DNA of 64,000 bases from Bidens hawaiensis (taxonomy: Eukaryota > Streptophyta > Magnoliopsida > Asterales > Asteraceae). Positions 43,841 through 56,161 of the stretch are shown piece after piece. How positions within the stretch are numbered: the first letter of the stretch is position 1; every line of letters starts with the position of its first letter. Location: positions 1,550,001 through 1,614,000 of the forward strand of contig JAIQDT010000233.1 of assembly GCA_021521415.1 (NCBI GenBank), in the 5' to 3' direction. The position numbers and the translations under genes are program-made. The notes under the pieces are model-generated. The model was not told where the DNA came from. It searched no databases and worked only from the letters and a program-made list of their open reading frames with translations.

Positions 43841-46800
43841 TGTCAGACCCCAAAAACCTTAACTTAGCAGCGAAAGACTTAACCAACTAATTTGGTCGGT
43901 GACAGACGTCGTTTAGCCATCAGTATTTAAGCACAACATATTCACATACAAGTTGGACTTTTATTTATTATAAAATATCATAATTCGCATGTGTCAAAGT
44001 ACACGGGTTAGTTAAAATACAAGTCCAACATTCAGGTATTACACCTGTTTGCCCACATCATCTCCACGAAGCATCCGCTTTTCATTTACCTGATAAACAC
44101 CTTTAAAATAGACGTCAACACAATGGTTGGTGAGTTCTCAATGTTAAAAACTTATATTTTGAAATAAAGATTTTCTTGGTTTCATAAATACCACTCTGCC
44201 CATACGGCCCAAAGTCCATGTTCGTTGAAATAGCAAAAATAGCATTTAACGACTTACAGTCGTAATAATATTTAAAAGCAAAAAGTCATTTGTTAAAAAA
44301 TTCATTCTTCCTTATCAGCATGAAGCCAAAAGTCACATCAAAACCAGTCTTTGTCCCAAGAAATCCATTAGACCCCTTTCGCTTAACGAAAGTGTCGTTT
44401 TAACCCAATTTTTCATCCACTAGACCCCTTTCGCTTAACGAAAGTGTCGAAAATTCAACATTTTATTTTCTAACAAGTGTGATAGTTATAAACTAGCAAG
44501 GAATATAACAAATGTAAAACTACTAAACCTATAATCAAAGCGTACAATAATTCAAAACATTTATCATTTACCCCACCGGCGCGGCGGGTGGTGAAGGGCG
44601 TCACCCGATAGATATACCAATATTTCTATACCTCTCACAAGTTAATGATTATAAGAGCTGCGGAACCACCGTCTCATTAGCCCGACAATATTCACTCATT
44701 TTGGTCAGCTTAAAGTCCTTACAATACCACAATTGATAAAATAAAATGTGTTTTGACACAAACATGTTTTCACCCAAAACATTTATAAATCATTAAAATA
44801 TTTAAAATGGTGGGGATTTCTGAGAAACTCACCTTTGTTTCGGCACAATTAACACATGCGAGATGACACACAACAAGTTAATGCAAGATCTTAATAACAG
44901 TCATCCAATGATAACTGAATTCCTATGTTTAATACAAAATATATTAACACATAAACATGTATACAAATTGGAACGTATCCTAACTTAACTCGTTTATCCT
45001 CACGTGTTTCATCTATCATACTTGTAATGATTAAATTACGAACTTTTATTGTTTTAGAAATTGGTAACCGAATCAAATGTTTGAAAATGTCATATCATTA
45101 TAAACAACAGAGTTTCAAACAATCGTTGTAAAACTAATTTCTTGAAACTAAACATGGACGTTATTTAATAAAAAGTATATATATATATATTTATTGTAAA
45201 ATATACTAATCTTTTATTAACCGATTATCTGAATAAAATTATTTTTGTCCAAATATCGTATATATATTTTTATATTATAAATTTACACGAAATCGTCCAA
45301 GTCTCGATTATACCGTTTTTAACACTCGATATTAACTAACGGTTTTCTGATAATTATTAACAAGATTTTCATTGTCCAAGACATTTCCGATAACAATATT
45401 TATGCTAATCTCTCGTTATCTATCTTTCCCAACACTTAAATATATAAAAGATATACCTCCTAGCGTACGGTTTGAGTCTAGAAATCTGCTCAAAACCCAC
45501 ATGCAATGCGATCCAGATATGTCAACGCGTTCGTTTTGCGTCACGAACGTTTATCCGGTCTCGGATCGTCCGTACGACACCTCAACACCTACATGCAACT
45601 CGTTTTTAGAAACTATTTTCGTTCTAAAATCTGACCAGTAACTTACGAAGCTTATAACTCACCATCTAAACATCTGATCATCGATTCCTTCTTTGGAATC
45701 AAAGATCTTTATATTAGGAAGGTTCACCGAAAATTTCATCTCGATCCGATGGTCAAATCTCTGGGAATCTACATTTCTTTAGAGCTGCGTTTTCAAAATC
45801 CGCCCAGCGAGCTGAACACTAAAACGGGTTTAGAAACCCAACTTAAGCAACTCCGATCCTCATCTCCAGAGTTAAAAATTATTATCTATGGTTTATGAAC
45901 CCTCTGTAATAATATCAAGATAATCGGACCGTTAGATCTTTATTTATAGACCGATCTTTGCGGACATGCAAAACTAATATAATCTGTCCCAGATTTTAAA
46001 ACGGGTTTTTAATGAACTTAAGCTCAGATTTAGGACAAACTGAGCTTACCATCGTGTTCGAGACATTGAAAAATGGTTTTGAGCAGACGACGGGCTTCGT
46101 CTGCCGCCGGACCACCACTGGCAACCTCAAACCACCGCTGGACCACCGCCGGCCACCGGCCACTTTGCCGGAATCCTCGAGCCTCTCTCTACTCTCTCTC
46201 TCTCTCTCTCTAAAAAATGCAGAAATGTGTGATAATAATGAGTGAATGGTGGTGTAGCCCTCTTTATATAGGTGTCGGTTTTAAACGAGTTTTTCGATCG
46301 TGTTTCGTTTTCTCGCTCCAACGATCCTGCTACTTCGAGTGACGTTGTATTTTCCAAATACATTTCATCAAAATACTTATTCTTATTCCGTTCTGGACTT
46401 AAACTTGTCTTGTTAACTTATTATTTCCGTTAATAAGTAATTGACGATTGTTACCCCGGTGACGGTTCTGTGTTACTCTAAACTCAATAAAAATAGTGTA
46501 GTTGTTTTTCCTGAAAACAACTTATCCAAACTTATAATGTCTATTTGATTTATTTTATCTAAATGCTAAACCTCAAATACGGAGATAATATCAACTTTTA
46601 CACGCTTATCAATACATGTGCTTTAACGACCGTGTTCGAAAATACTAATTTGCATTTTCCCGCTTCGTCATAACACAGAATTGAGCCACGTTTTCGCCTG
46701 CATTCTCGGTTTTTAATCCTCTAAAATATTCAAATGGATTCAACCCTGGACAAAGTCTCAAATGTCGGGTTGATTTTTCACGCGTTTAACCGAATACGTT

Positions 46801-47000
46801 CGTTTCTCCGACATTTATCACCAGAATTTCTTTATTCCGTGTCACTTCTCTCATGTTTTACAATATATATATTCCATTCATTCTTAGCTTAAAATACTAT
46901 ATTTAACTTATGGGTCTTAGTCTTCAATTAATCCTGCCTAAACATGTCTTAATCTCGTTTATGGAGTATAATAATACTTTTTATTTTGATGGGTATCACA
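43841..47000 (-). mobile_element. Gypsy solo LTR 2 with target-site duplication GAGGG
   Basis: Plus-strand ends TGTCAGACCCC and TATCACA, flanked by GAGGG at 43836-43840 and 47001-47005; 3160 bp. Orientation is minus, judged by similarity with the gypsy A LTR (TGTGAYACYC start), by the shared LTR block at 44087-44135, and by a minus-strand TATATAAAG at about 46262-46270 with a CT/GA run (46183-46211) downstream. Two hairpins CTTTCG-CTTAA-CGAAAG stand at 44376-44392 and 44428-44444. No gene inside; 45372-45641 and 46012-46245 are chance frames. Confidence 0.9.
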
Positions 47001-48058
47001 GAGGGGTATCAACTTGATCCTGCTATTCAGGCCGCCATTGCTCAAGCTGTAGTTGCTACAGTGAAGAACCTGCAACCTGAAAAGCCTGCTGGAAGCCATA
47101 TGAGGACTGCTGGGAGGGCGGGGGATGATGGTAATAATGTTGATGATGGGGAAGGTGATTCTAGTGAAGTTAGATCTGTGAAAGTTGATGAGAGAAAGAG
47201 AGGCCGGGGTGGGTGTAACTATAAGTCATTCAAAGGTTGCGACCCGCCGAAGCTAGCTAGTTTCGGGGATGCGATCGCTACCCTTCAATGGATAACCGCC
47301 ATGGGTTATGCAAACCAGTCATTCGGAGATGAAGCTATGAGATGGGATGACCTGATGGAGATGGTAATGAAACATTTTTGTGCTGAAGCTGAAGTCGAGA
47401 GGGATGAGATAAGGTTCTTGAATCTAATGGCGGGAAAGATGACACACCGCGAGTATACCACTGAGTTCAACCGCATGTCGAGGTTGGTTCCCGAAATGGT
47501 TGATACTAAAGTTAAAAGAATCAAGTGCTACATAAGAGGACCGCCACAGAACGTCCACACATTAGTCAAGACTAATAAACCTGCTACATTCGACTCTGCT
47601 GTTGAACTCGCGTAGATGGTTTATGACGATCTGACTGTGGAGGATGTGGTGGTGATGAAAGAGAAGAAGGAGAAGAAATGGGTTGTTCTTGCCAAGCGAC
47701 CCGGTACCCAATCATGGAACCCCAAAGATAAGAGACCAAGGTGTGGGAGAAGAAGTCATGTAAGACTTGTGGTAAGATGCACGTTGGTGAGTGCAAGTGG
47801 AGCACTGGTTCTGATGTGTGCCATAAGTGTGGGAAATCCCATAGAGGGGAATGCAAGTTAGGGTCGAATGCATGTTACAAATGTGGTAAGATGGGGCGCT
47901 TTGCCCAGGATTGTCATGCAAAGCCCACGTGTTATAGGTACGGGCAGAAATGTCACTTAGCGAGGGCTTGTACGAGTCGTGAAGTTGGAGGAAAAGAGAA
48001 AAAGGATGTTGAGCAAGCTAGGACAAGGACTAGGGCCTACATGCTGACTCATGAGTAA
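47001..48058 (+). pseudogene. gag: gypsy C Gag, capsid remnant and four zinc knuckles
   Basis: LDPAIQAAIAQAVV begins the conserved part, then CNYKSFKGCDPPKLASFGDA. A stretch of capsid appears deleted (near 47310), followed by RWDDLMEMVMKHFCAEAE and YTTEFNRMSRLVPEMVDT. After a stop (47613) and a frameshift near 47735 come four knuckle-like units: CKTCGKMHVGEC, CHKCGKSHRGEC, CYKCGKMGRFAQDC and CYRYGQKCHLARAC; only the third is a regular CCHC knuckle. The Met at 46986 lies in solo LTR 2 and is not a real start. Several knuckles in series are common in plant gypsy Gag. Confidence 0.85.
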
Positions 48059-48493
48059 GCAAAGCAAATCCCAGATGTTGTTAGAGGGACATTTCTAGTA
48101 AACGGTATTGCTGCTTCCGTATTGTTTGATTCAGGTGCAAATAAAAGTTTTGTAGCTATGACATTTAGTAAGTTAGTAAAAATGAAATGTTTTCGTGTGC
48201 CAGAAGCTTTTAAAGTAGAAACCAATAGTGAGACCTCGGTTAGGATACTGAGAATGGTTAAGGATTATAATATAGAGTTAGAGGGACGTGAGTTCCTTGT
48301 TACCCTGTACGTTATGTCCTTAGGAGGGTTCGATGTCGTTTTGGGAATGGATTGGCTATCTGAGTTTGAAGCTCAAATAGTGTGTAAGAGTAGGTTGATA
48401 AGTTTAAAGTCCTTGGATGGTGGCACGGGGAGGGTTTATGGTGATAAATAAAGTTCAAGGCTTAATATCATTTCTAAGATAAAATCCGAAGGA
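48059..48493 (+). pseudogene. gypsy C aspartic protease
   Basis: LFDSGANKSFVAMTFSKL (active-site Asp near 48128) and VVLGMDWLSEFEAQIVCKS identify the retropepsin-like domain. The active-site triplet is DSG rather than the DTG of gypsy A and D, which is compatible with activity. A TAA at 48449-48451 separates it from RT in the same frame. Confidence 0.88.
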
Positions 48494-49456
48494 TTGTTAA
48501 GGCGAGGGTATGGTGCCTACCCGGCGTATGTTGTCAAAGCTACGGCCGAGACGAAAGAAGTGAAATATGTTCCTGTTGTGCGCGACTATCAACAAGTGTT
48601 CCCTGAGGACCTTCCGGAGTTGCCACCGGAGCGTGAGATAGAATTTCATATAGACTTAGTACAAGGAGCACAGCTCGTCGCGAAAGCACCTTACGGCCTG
48701 GTGCCGTCGGAGATGAAAGAATTGATGTCCCAACTACAAGAACTCCTCTATAAAGGTTTTATTACACCAAGTGTTTCCCCGTAGGGAGCACCGGTGTTGT
48801 TTGTTAAGAAGAAGGATGGAAGTATGAGAATGTGTATAGACTATCATCAGTTGAACAAGCTTATGGTACAGAACAGATATCTGTTGCCATGGATCGATGA
48901 TTTGTTTGATCAACTACAAGGTTCGAGTTGGTTCTCGCGAATAGACCTTAGATCAGGGTATAATCAACAGAAGGTAAAAGAGGCCTGCATCCCTAAGACA
49001 ACATTTCGGACGCGGTACGGACACTACGAGTTCCTCGTGATATCGTTCAGTCTAACGAATGCTCCTGCAACATATATGGACATGATGAATAGGGTATGTC
49101 GGCCGATGTTAGACAAGTCAGTCATCGTTTTTATTGATGATATATTGATTTATTCGAAGAGCGAGTTTGATCATACTAAGCATTTAAGAGAAGTATTGGA
49201 GGTTTTGAAATGAGAGAAGTTGTATTCTAAGTTTTCGAAATGTGCATTTTGGTTTCGAGAAGTGCAGTTTCTTGGGCACGTGATAGATCCTGAAGGGATT
49301 ACCGTGGACCCAGTTAAGATTGAGGCGATAACAAACTGGAAGACTCCACAAAACTCGACTGATATACAAAGTTTCTTAGGGCTGGTTGGCTATTATAGGA
49401 GATTCATTGAGGGCTTCTCCAAGATAGCCGCACCATTGACCCGAAAGACAGTAGTT
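48494..49456 (+). pseudogene. pol: gypsy C reverse transcriptase
   Basis: Linker VPVVRDYQQVFPEDLPELPP, then [62 protein letters not shown] and the catalytic [14 protein letters not shown]. Thumb and connection follow to [20 protein letters not shown]. Stops at 48782 (TAG) and 49211 (TGA) in the same frame. A small deletion near 49455 shifts the frame into RNase H. Confidence 0.93.
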
Positions 49457-49844
49457 TCAACAGGAGGCTTTTGAGGAATTGAAGAGAAGGCTCACACAAG
49501 CTCCAATCCTTGCTCTACCCGATGGTGATGAGGATTTGGTTGTTTGTACCGATGCCTCGCATCGTGGGTCGGGTTGCGTGTTGATGCAACGAGGAAAAGT
49601 GATAGCCTATGCGTCCAGACAGTTGAAAGTTCATGAGAGTACTTATCCGACGCATGATTTAGAGTTAGCAGTGGTAGTGCATGCTCTCAAGATATGGAGA
49701 CATTACCTGTATGGTACTAAGTATACTATTTATACTGATCATAAGAGTTTGAAATACTTCTTAGAGCAAAAAGAGTTAAACATGTGGCAAGGAAGATGGT
49801 TAGAGTTGATAAAGGACTACGACTATGATATCAGGACGAGCTGA
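49457..49844 (+). pseudogene. gypsy C RNase H
   Basis: [20 protein letters not shown], then [13 protein letters not shown] (first acidic residue), [20 protein letters not shown] (Glu) and [11 protein letters not shown] (Asp). Ends at a TGA at 49842-49844 with the sequence between RNase H and integrase deleted. Confidence 0.9.
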
Positions 49845-50213
49845 TGAAAAATACTCATGGTGTTAATACTAGGTTCGACCGTATGTGGATTCCACGTCAT
49901 TGAAATCTTAGAGGTCGTATCTTAAATAAAGCTCACAAGTCGAGATACTCGATTCATCAGGGATCCACCAAGATGTATCAGGATCTGAAGAGAGGCTACT
50001 GGTGGCCGGGTATGAAGAACGATGTAGTATATTATGTTAGTAAGTGCTTAACTTGTTTGCTAGTCAAAGCTGAACACCAAAAGCCTTATGGGAAGATGCA
50101 GCCGTTGGAGATACAAGAATGAATATGGGAACACCTCACCATGGACTTCATAACTAAGCTACCCCGTACATCTAAACATCGTGATACCATTTGGGTGATT
50201 GTGGAGATGGTCA
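49845..50213 (+). pseudogene. gypsy C integrase, N-terminal fragment
   Basis: HHCC zinc domain: [30 protein letters not shown] and [15 protein letters not shown] stop near 50120 and the first catalytic Asp in LTMDFITKLPRTSK follow. The sequence ends at WVIVEM, where unrelated DNA starts, so the second Asp and the Glu are missing. Confidence 0.88.
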
Positions 50214-51377
50214 TATTAATAAAGTAAATTTCGTTTATTATTGGTGTGTCGTTAATAAGTTAATTAAATAAAATTTTAGAGAGCGGGCTTGGACATTAAA
50301 GGATGGAATAAGGGATGGAATGGGCCTTAGGTCCATGGGTTTAAGGGAGCATAAATACCCCTTAAACCCTAATCCTTTCCATTTTTATCCAACTCTACAA
50401 CATAGCCTACACCTTCAAAAACACACACAAACGTCCTCATTCATCTCGGGCCAAGATCCGAAGGCAAAACCCCGAGCATGTTGGTGCTAGAACGTCGTGA
50501 CGAACAAAAGGTACGTGTATAATGAAAACTCATTTGACTCGTTTAGTATTCCTAGATGTATATGTAAATGGTAAAAACGAATCAAATGCAATGATTCCCG
50601 TTGAAATTCGTTAACGTTTGATGGGTTAATCGATGGTATAAAGAACCGGTTATATGTATTAATCAAACGCACCATTTAAAATTTGATGTTTAGTGTTTGG
50701 TTGGTTAGGGTTTGAAGGCGATGTGATTGCGAGTTCAATGACACCAATTTCGTGTTGTTTCATCATGATTCGGGGTTTAATCGCGAATCTGGTGTTGTTG
50801 ACTATTTAGGGTTCATATCGATTTTGACTTTGGCCAATCAAGTCAAAGTTGAATGAATACTGAAGCTTTTTCGTTATGAGGAACGAATGGCTAGCCATTC
50901 GTTAAACAGTCCTAGAGAATAAGGTACATTCGCGTGCTTCTGTAATGAATGAACCTCTCATTCGTCTTATATAAGTCACGAATAGTACCCGTCATTCGTT
51001 ACTCACCCATTCGCTATGTTTAGATAACGAATCATGTCATTCTCTATAAGATACGCTTGCAATGAATTAGCCCTCATTCATCTTATAGAAAGCACGAATG
51101 GCCTCAGTCATTCGATATGCACTCATTCATCTCAGATCAAGCCATTCGATATAACGAATGGAACCATTCGTTATAACGAATGGGATAGCGAATGATGCTT
51201 AACTAGAACTCATTCATCATAAATAATGAGTTAGAGAACAAAATAATAATTTAAAAATTCTAATGAAATTTGTGATAAGGCAGCTCGACCCCAGCCAGTG
51301 GCTCGGCCCCTTGGACCCTGCTAGGGGGTGCCGCCCCTAGACCACGTTGCCAGGGGTGCTTCCCCCGGACCACCGTA
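50214..51377 (+). other. Promoter-like fragment with TARCGAATG motif, interrupting gypsy C
   Basis: No gene. CATAAATACCCC near 50350 is a TATA-like box. A CA-rich stretch and a donor-like AAAGGTACGTG near 50505 follow. 50880-51220 has eight exact TARCGAA or TTCGYTA copies, mostly as CATTCGTTA or TAACGAATG. This is the copia B motif with one extra base. 51285-51375 is GC-rich and unlike the rest. It may be a piece of LTR or internal promoter of another copia of the same clade. Confidence 0.5.
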
Positions 51378-51975
51378 GTTAGGGGTTACCATAACTTAGA
51401 AGTACGATATAGTTAAAAGTATTTAACTGATATGCGTAATTGTTATACAGTTAGCCGCGCCCAGTTAAAGAGAGGAGTTATCATTAACTCTGAAAGGAAC
51501 CGAGCTCAGGTGAGTTTCTAGCCCCACTTCCTTGTTATGTTTTCTGGGCTGTGTGCATACTCAAGGTGAACGTTAATACACTTACCTTGAATGGTAAGTG
51601 TATGCTATGATGATTGATGTGATAGTACGTACGAATATTATGGATGAATGCTTGTTGGTGCAAGAACGATCTTCGGATATTGCATGTATCGATAGGGAAA
51701 GTAATGTGTAGGATGCCTAGTATGAAATATGTATGTATGAAAGTATGTAATGAAATGAGTTTGTACGAAAGTATGATTATATAAAGAAAGGTATTTATGA
51801 TTATAGGACGGATGGAAGGTATGGTTAAGAGGGAACATGCCCTAATAATATCTGCGAATGTAGGGAACATACCCTAATAATATCTACGAATGTAGGAAAC
51901 AGACCCTAATAATATCTGCGAATGTAGGGAACATACCCTAATAATATCTGTGAATGTAGGGAACATACCCTAATA
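51378..51975 (+). repeat. Truncated second copy of the gypsy C LTR with 32-bp minisatellite
   Basis: Close match to 42266-42870 from TTAGGGGTTA onward. It includes GTAATTGTTATACAGTTAGCCGC and the same 32-bp minisatellite (five units, 51830-51975). It stops inside a unit at about 51975. It may be the 3' LTR of gypsy C. The open frames on the minus strand here are products of the repeat. Confidence 0.8.
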
Positions 51976-54900
51976 AGTTGATCATTTTCTTTGTTTTTAT
52001 AGTTTCGCTTATTTTCTTTTGTTATTTTTGTTTTTAGGGTGTGGGGGGAGGAGAAAATATAGAAAATACAAAAATAATGAGATTTTGTATGATAAATATA
52101 AAACATGAGAAATATTATAAAATTTTGAGATTTTTGATCTGAGTATATGGGAAATGATGGTACATTGACTTAACGTACCTAGCACATGGAAAAATAAGAC
52201 TAAAGATTGTTGTAAGCTAAAATGCATGATGTGTATGATAGGCTTGACTGATCATATAAGTGTTGATATAATATAAACTTAAATACTTGTCAAATATAGT
52301 GGTACAACATCTTGATGTATAGTTAATATTTGTTTCAAGATACAATAGTAAAAAGATTGTTGTGTGTACATGCATTCATTTTGCAAAGAAATTCAGCTCA
52401 TTTTTTATTTCATTTTTTAAACAAATTCAATTTTATTTTTTTCTTTATATTTTCTTAACTCTTGGATTCTCTCTACGTGTAGTAATAGCAACCTAAGGGT
52501 TAAGAACTAAGTATTATGTATCATTTTCTTGGTATTTCATATAAACCTTGGATCTTCTCTACGTATCTAAAAGCATTAGAGTTCCAAAGTCATGTATCGA
52601 CCTAAAGGTTAAGGCCTTGTACAATTTCAACTTATTTTATATTTTTCTTTTGTTGAAATAGAACCTTATTTGCGTGTCGTAATACTGATCTTAAAGAAAA
52701 ATAAATATTTGCTTTCTGCTTCATTTTCTTTTTATTTTTGCATGGGATACAACTAATCAATGTATGTGAAAAATGAAATACATGTGAAATAAATTGTATT
52801 TGATAGTGATTGTGTCTGATAGGTGGGGTCCACATATGATTTGTGCTTAATTGAATCCTAATTGCATATTATAAATCTACTGAAAGATTATGTCTGTGTT
52901 CAAAGTAGACAATTATATCTGCAATCATCTTTGAAATGAAAATGTAGCTTAGGATTTTCTACTTAATATGATCCAATGTTATTATTTTTTCTCATTAAAA
53001 ATATATACAGCTTATTGTTTTTAGTTAATTTTCATTCATAGTTTAATAATTCAACTCAAAGCACTATTTGAGCAAAATTATAATTTTATTTAACTTTTGG
53101 GTGGCTTGAATAATTTTCCCAAAGATACGTTAATTTTGTGTTTATGAAAGTGTATTATAGTATAGGTTAATGTATGGAATTGTGATACACATGTTTGTTA
53201 ACAATATTTATGTTTGTATATCATTGTAGGGACGTTTTGGGAAAATATTTATTGAACATAATTTGTGTTTTTGTATGGTGTTATAACATATTTTGATTGA
53301 TGTATGAAAGTGGAGGATAGTTATGATACTGTGTGGTTCAATAAACTTGTGTAAGGCAGTGTAGGTGAACATATAGTTTATCTGACTACGTGTAGTTGTT
53401 TCTAAATTTGTGTAGGAAAGAATAGGGTTCAATAAATATGGATAGGGCTACATGTAGTTGTTTAAACAAACTTTTTGGCAACTCATTTTATCTGACTTTA
53501 TGTAGTTGTGTCTGAATGGTGAATGATGATGACTACTTTTGTATGGCATGGTAGTGAATTGTTAGCTATGACTTATGCTTAAAATTTTCATGTGTATGGA
53601 AGTGTAGGTTGTTGTTGGAAATATTTATCATGCATAAGGTGTTTTTGTAGGGTATTTTGAGGGTTGATAATTATCCGATTCATCTAAAATAATTGTATAT
53701 AAATTATGAAACTGTTGACGATATAAAATTGAAATTGATATTGAGAAAGTAACCTGATCATGGCTTCGTTATGTTGTCGAATCATGGCATGTTACGCAAT
53801 GAAGAATTAGGGCATGATCGACGTAGGTGTGATTGAACGTCTTTGGTAGTCGATTTAGGTATGAGTCATTGTAATCAATTTAGTTGAAATTGAACCCAAA
53901 TACTTGTATTATCAACTGTTAATTAATTGGAATAGTGATTTCAATATAATAATAATATATGATCAACTGTTAATTGGAATAAAGAGATTTGGATATTATC
54001 ATCTGTTAATTTCTAATTAATTTGATAATTTAAAACTTCCACAAAACAATTAATATTTACCATACGAAAGAAGTAATTAACTTACTAATATGTGCCTACA
54101 TTTAATTAAATGAGAAAATATAAAAGAAAAAAAATCTGATTGGCTTAAATTATTTTTCACACTTATCACACTAATATGACTTCTCACATGAACTTAACCA
54201 TATATATATATATATATATGAATATATAAACAAAATAAAATTTTATTATCCATATATAGTTTTTCAATTAAATTTTTTATGCCTTGAATATCATTAAATG
54301 TAGGGAGACAACAATGACTCTTCTTCTGTTCATGTTACTAAAATGTTTTCACACTTTCGAATTGCTTTTAATCGGGTTTTGAACATATCTATAGTTTTGA
54401 GGTTATGGGGTTGAATTTTAATGTTAATAAATTTGAATATTTATATAAATACAATCATTTGTGGAAAATTTAAATTTACAAATGAACATAATAATTATAT
54501 ATTCACTAACTAGTTCAAAAATATTCACTAACTAGTTCAAAAATTAATAAAAGAATAGGTCCGATAGATAAGTTGAGGATGTTAAAGTTCTTTTATTCGT
54601 TTTTTTTTATTTATCCCGGAAGTAGGTGAATGAATATAATTGTGTAATTAATAAAAAAAAACAAGTAAAGAAATGAATATATGTTTAAAGAAATATGAGG
54701 AACCGTGGCTGAATTCTCAAAATCTCTCCTTCCCTCGTTCTTCAACCCACACTACTTGCCCACCCACGTTCAAGCTCCACTTCTCCCTTAAATCTATTCC
54801 CACTAATTCATTCTATGAAGCACTCTGCAATACTAGTTCTCACCACTTCTATCGGTTATAACTTAACTCTATATCATCTCAATCACTCACTCCTCTCACG

Positions 54901-55134
54901 ATTGTTCAAGAGGCGATTTTCCCCTGATTTGATAACCACTGCATATTTATTTATTTGAAGTCTTGTAATTAGATTGATTATCTTTCCTTTCATTCTCTTT
55001 TGTATTAGTTATTAAATTACTTCCCTAACTTACTCTTGTATTTTGTTTATACATATCTATATTACATTATAATACATACTGGCAACCTTTCACCTTCCCA
55101 ACCCTCACTCCCTCTCTCCTGAGACGCTATAAAA
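51976..55134. other. AT-rich stretch without a gene
   Basis: No sustained frame with recognisable domains. (TA)n at about 54194-54212, T/A runs and repeated CTACRTGTAGTTG strings (53390-53510) are the only visible features. ORFs here are AT-biased and short. It might be decayed LTR or intergenic DNA; nothing supports a gene. Confidence 0.6.
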
Positions 55135-55735
55135 TTAATTGTTCATTAAGTCTCCGGCCAACTCCTGCCTAACGTCAACGATCTCCGGCGAATTCAAGCA
55201 ATCGAGCCGTTACCAGCATTAAATTGTCCATTTCGTATCTAATTTCATCAGTTTCAACCGATTCGTATCAATTAACTGCTCCATTCATATATGACCCTCA
55301 CCCCCATCATTCATCGCCAAATCTCTGAGTCTCCCACTCCTTTTCCCTCTTGATTTCCATGAATTCAGCCTTCCAATCCGACGAACTTCTTGCCGAATTT
55401 GGTCTTCAAGGCGACCGCTCCTTGCATCATCATCACCTTAGATTTCGCAATTTGTTGTTGTAGGTTTTCACCAGAATGTTTATGTTCTTGTTGGATTAAT
55501 TTTTTTTACATGTAATTGATTGATGTTTTATTGATTAAGTTTGATTTGTTTTTAATTGACCTAATAGAAGATACCTATGGCAGATCACATTTCAATTTCT
55601 ATAATTTATATTACAAAGGTTTTGATTTATGTCTACACTATCATGATTGTTAGCACCTATCAAAGTTTTCGATGGCAATGAGGTTTTGATGTTTTATTAA
55701 TATGAGACTGTAGCATTTGTGTTTTGTATGTTTAG
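55135..55735 (+). other. Possible remnant of a gene 5' region
   Basis: CT-rich, less AT-biased than its surroundings, with an ATG at about 55361 and 34 codons to a TAG at about 55463 (MNSAFQSDELLAEF). TTGTAGGTTTTCAC near 55461 could be a donor. The protein is not recognised and does not resemble the N-terminus of TBP. It may or may not belong with the following exon. Confidence 0.3.
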
Positions 55736-55823
55736 GAACATTGGGTCTACTGTCAATCTTGATTGCAAGTTAGTCCTGAAGGCTATCACATTGCAGGCTC
55801 GAAATGCATAATATAATCCAAAG
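55736..55823 (+). pseudogene. TATA-binding protein exon relic
   Basis: After an acceptor-like TTTAG the frame reads [18 protein letters not shown], then LQARNA, a TAA, and YNPK, followed by GTATATAG, a donor-like site. I recognise the first strand-helix of the conserved TBP core (plant consensus close to [20 protein letters not shown]), about 25 of 29 residues alike. The in-frame TAA replaces the usual Glu. No other TBP exons are visible in the rest of the window, so this is a single-exon fragment, retained or captured. Confidence 0.8.
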
Positions 55824-56161
55824 GTATATAGGTTTTTTCAACACATTTTACAAGACGCATCTAAACCGTCTACATTTTTAATAGCAATTTGTAGTAATTT
55901 GCATATTTTTTGCATACATTCATGTCACTAAAGATTGAATCACTGGTAGCCTGCCGCGTGGGTTTACTTTGTTTCGTTCTCAGATGCAACAACTCATGAT
56001 AAAGTTCTCGTTGACACTCACCCCACTCTTAGCATAATGGTTCGTGTACCTTTCATTTATTCAATTAACTGTTTAGTGCTTAGTTTCTTGATTAAGCTGT
56101 GTTAATTAATTAAATTGTGTCACTCCAAGTAATATCATAGAAACACCAGTTATTTAGTTTA
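55824..56161. other. Stretch without a gene before gypsy D
   Basis: 338 bp, AT-rich, with no TBP similarity that I can see after the relic. The last five bases (GTTTA, 56157-56161) should be the left target-site duplication of gypsy D; the right one is outside the window. Confidence 0.5.

Larger units (their letters stand above)
42266..50213 (+). mobile_element. Ty3/gypsy LTR retrotransposon C (broken)
   Basis: LTR-like region ending at 43394, PBS at 43398, gag from 43692, solo LTR 2 within gag, protease, RT, RNase H and the start of integrase, cut at 50213. Integrase after RNase H defines gypsy. There are large deletions in gag and between RNase H and integrase. A second piece of its LTR (51378-51975) may be the 3' LTR, separated from pol by an unrelated stretch. 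Confidence 0.85.

Noticed and set aside
46986..47000. Methionine start for a gypsy C gag
   Set aside because: These bases belong to solo LTR 2; the real gag N-terminus is at 43692, on the other side of the LTR.
51535..52227. Several His/Tyr/Ile-rich minus-strand frames
   Set aside because: They come from the 32-bp minisatellite and AT-rich DNA, with no domain or conserved start.
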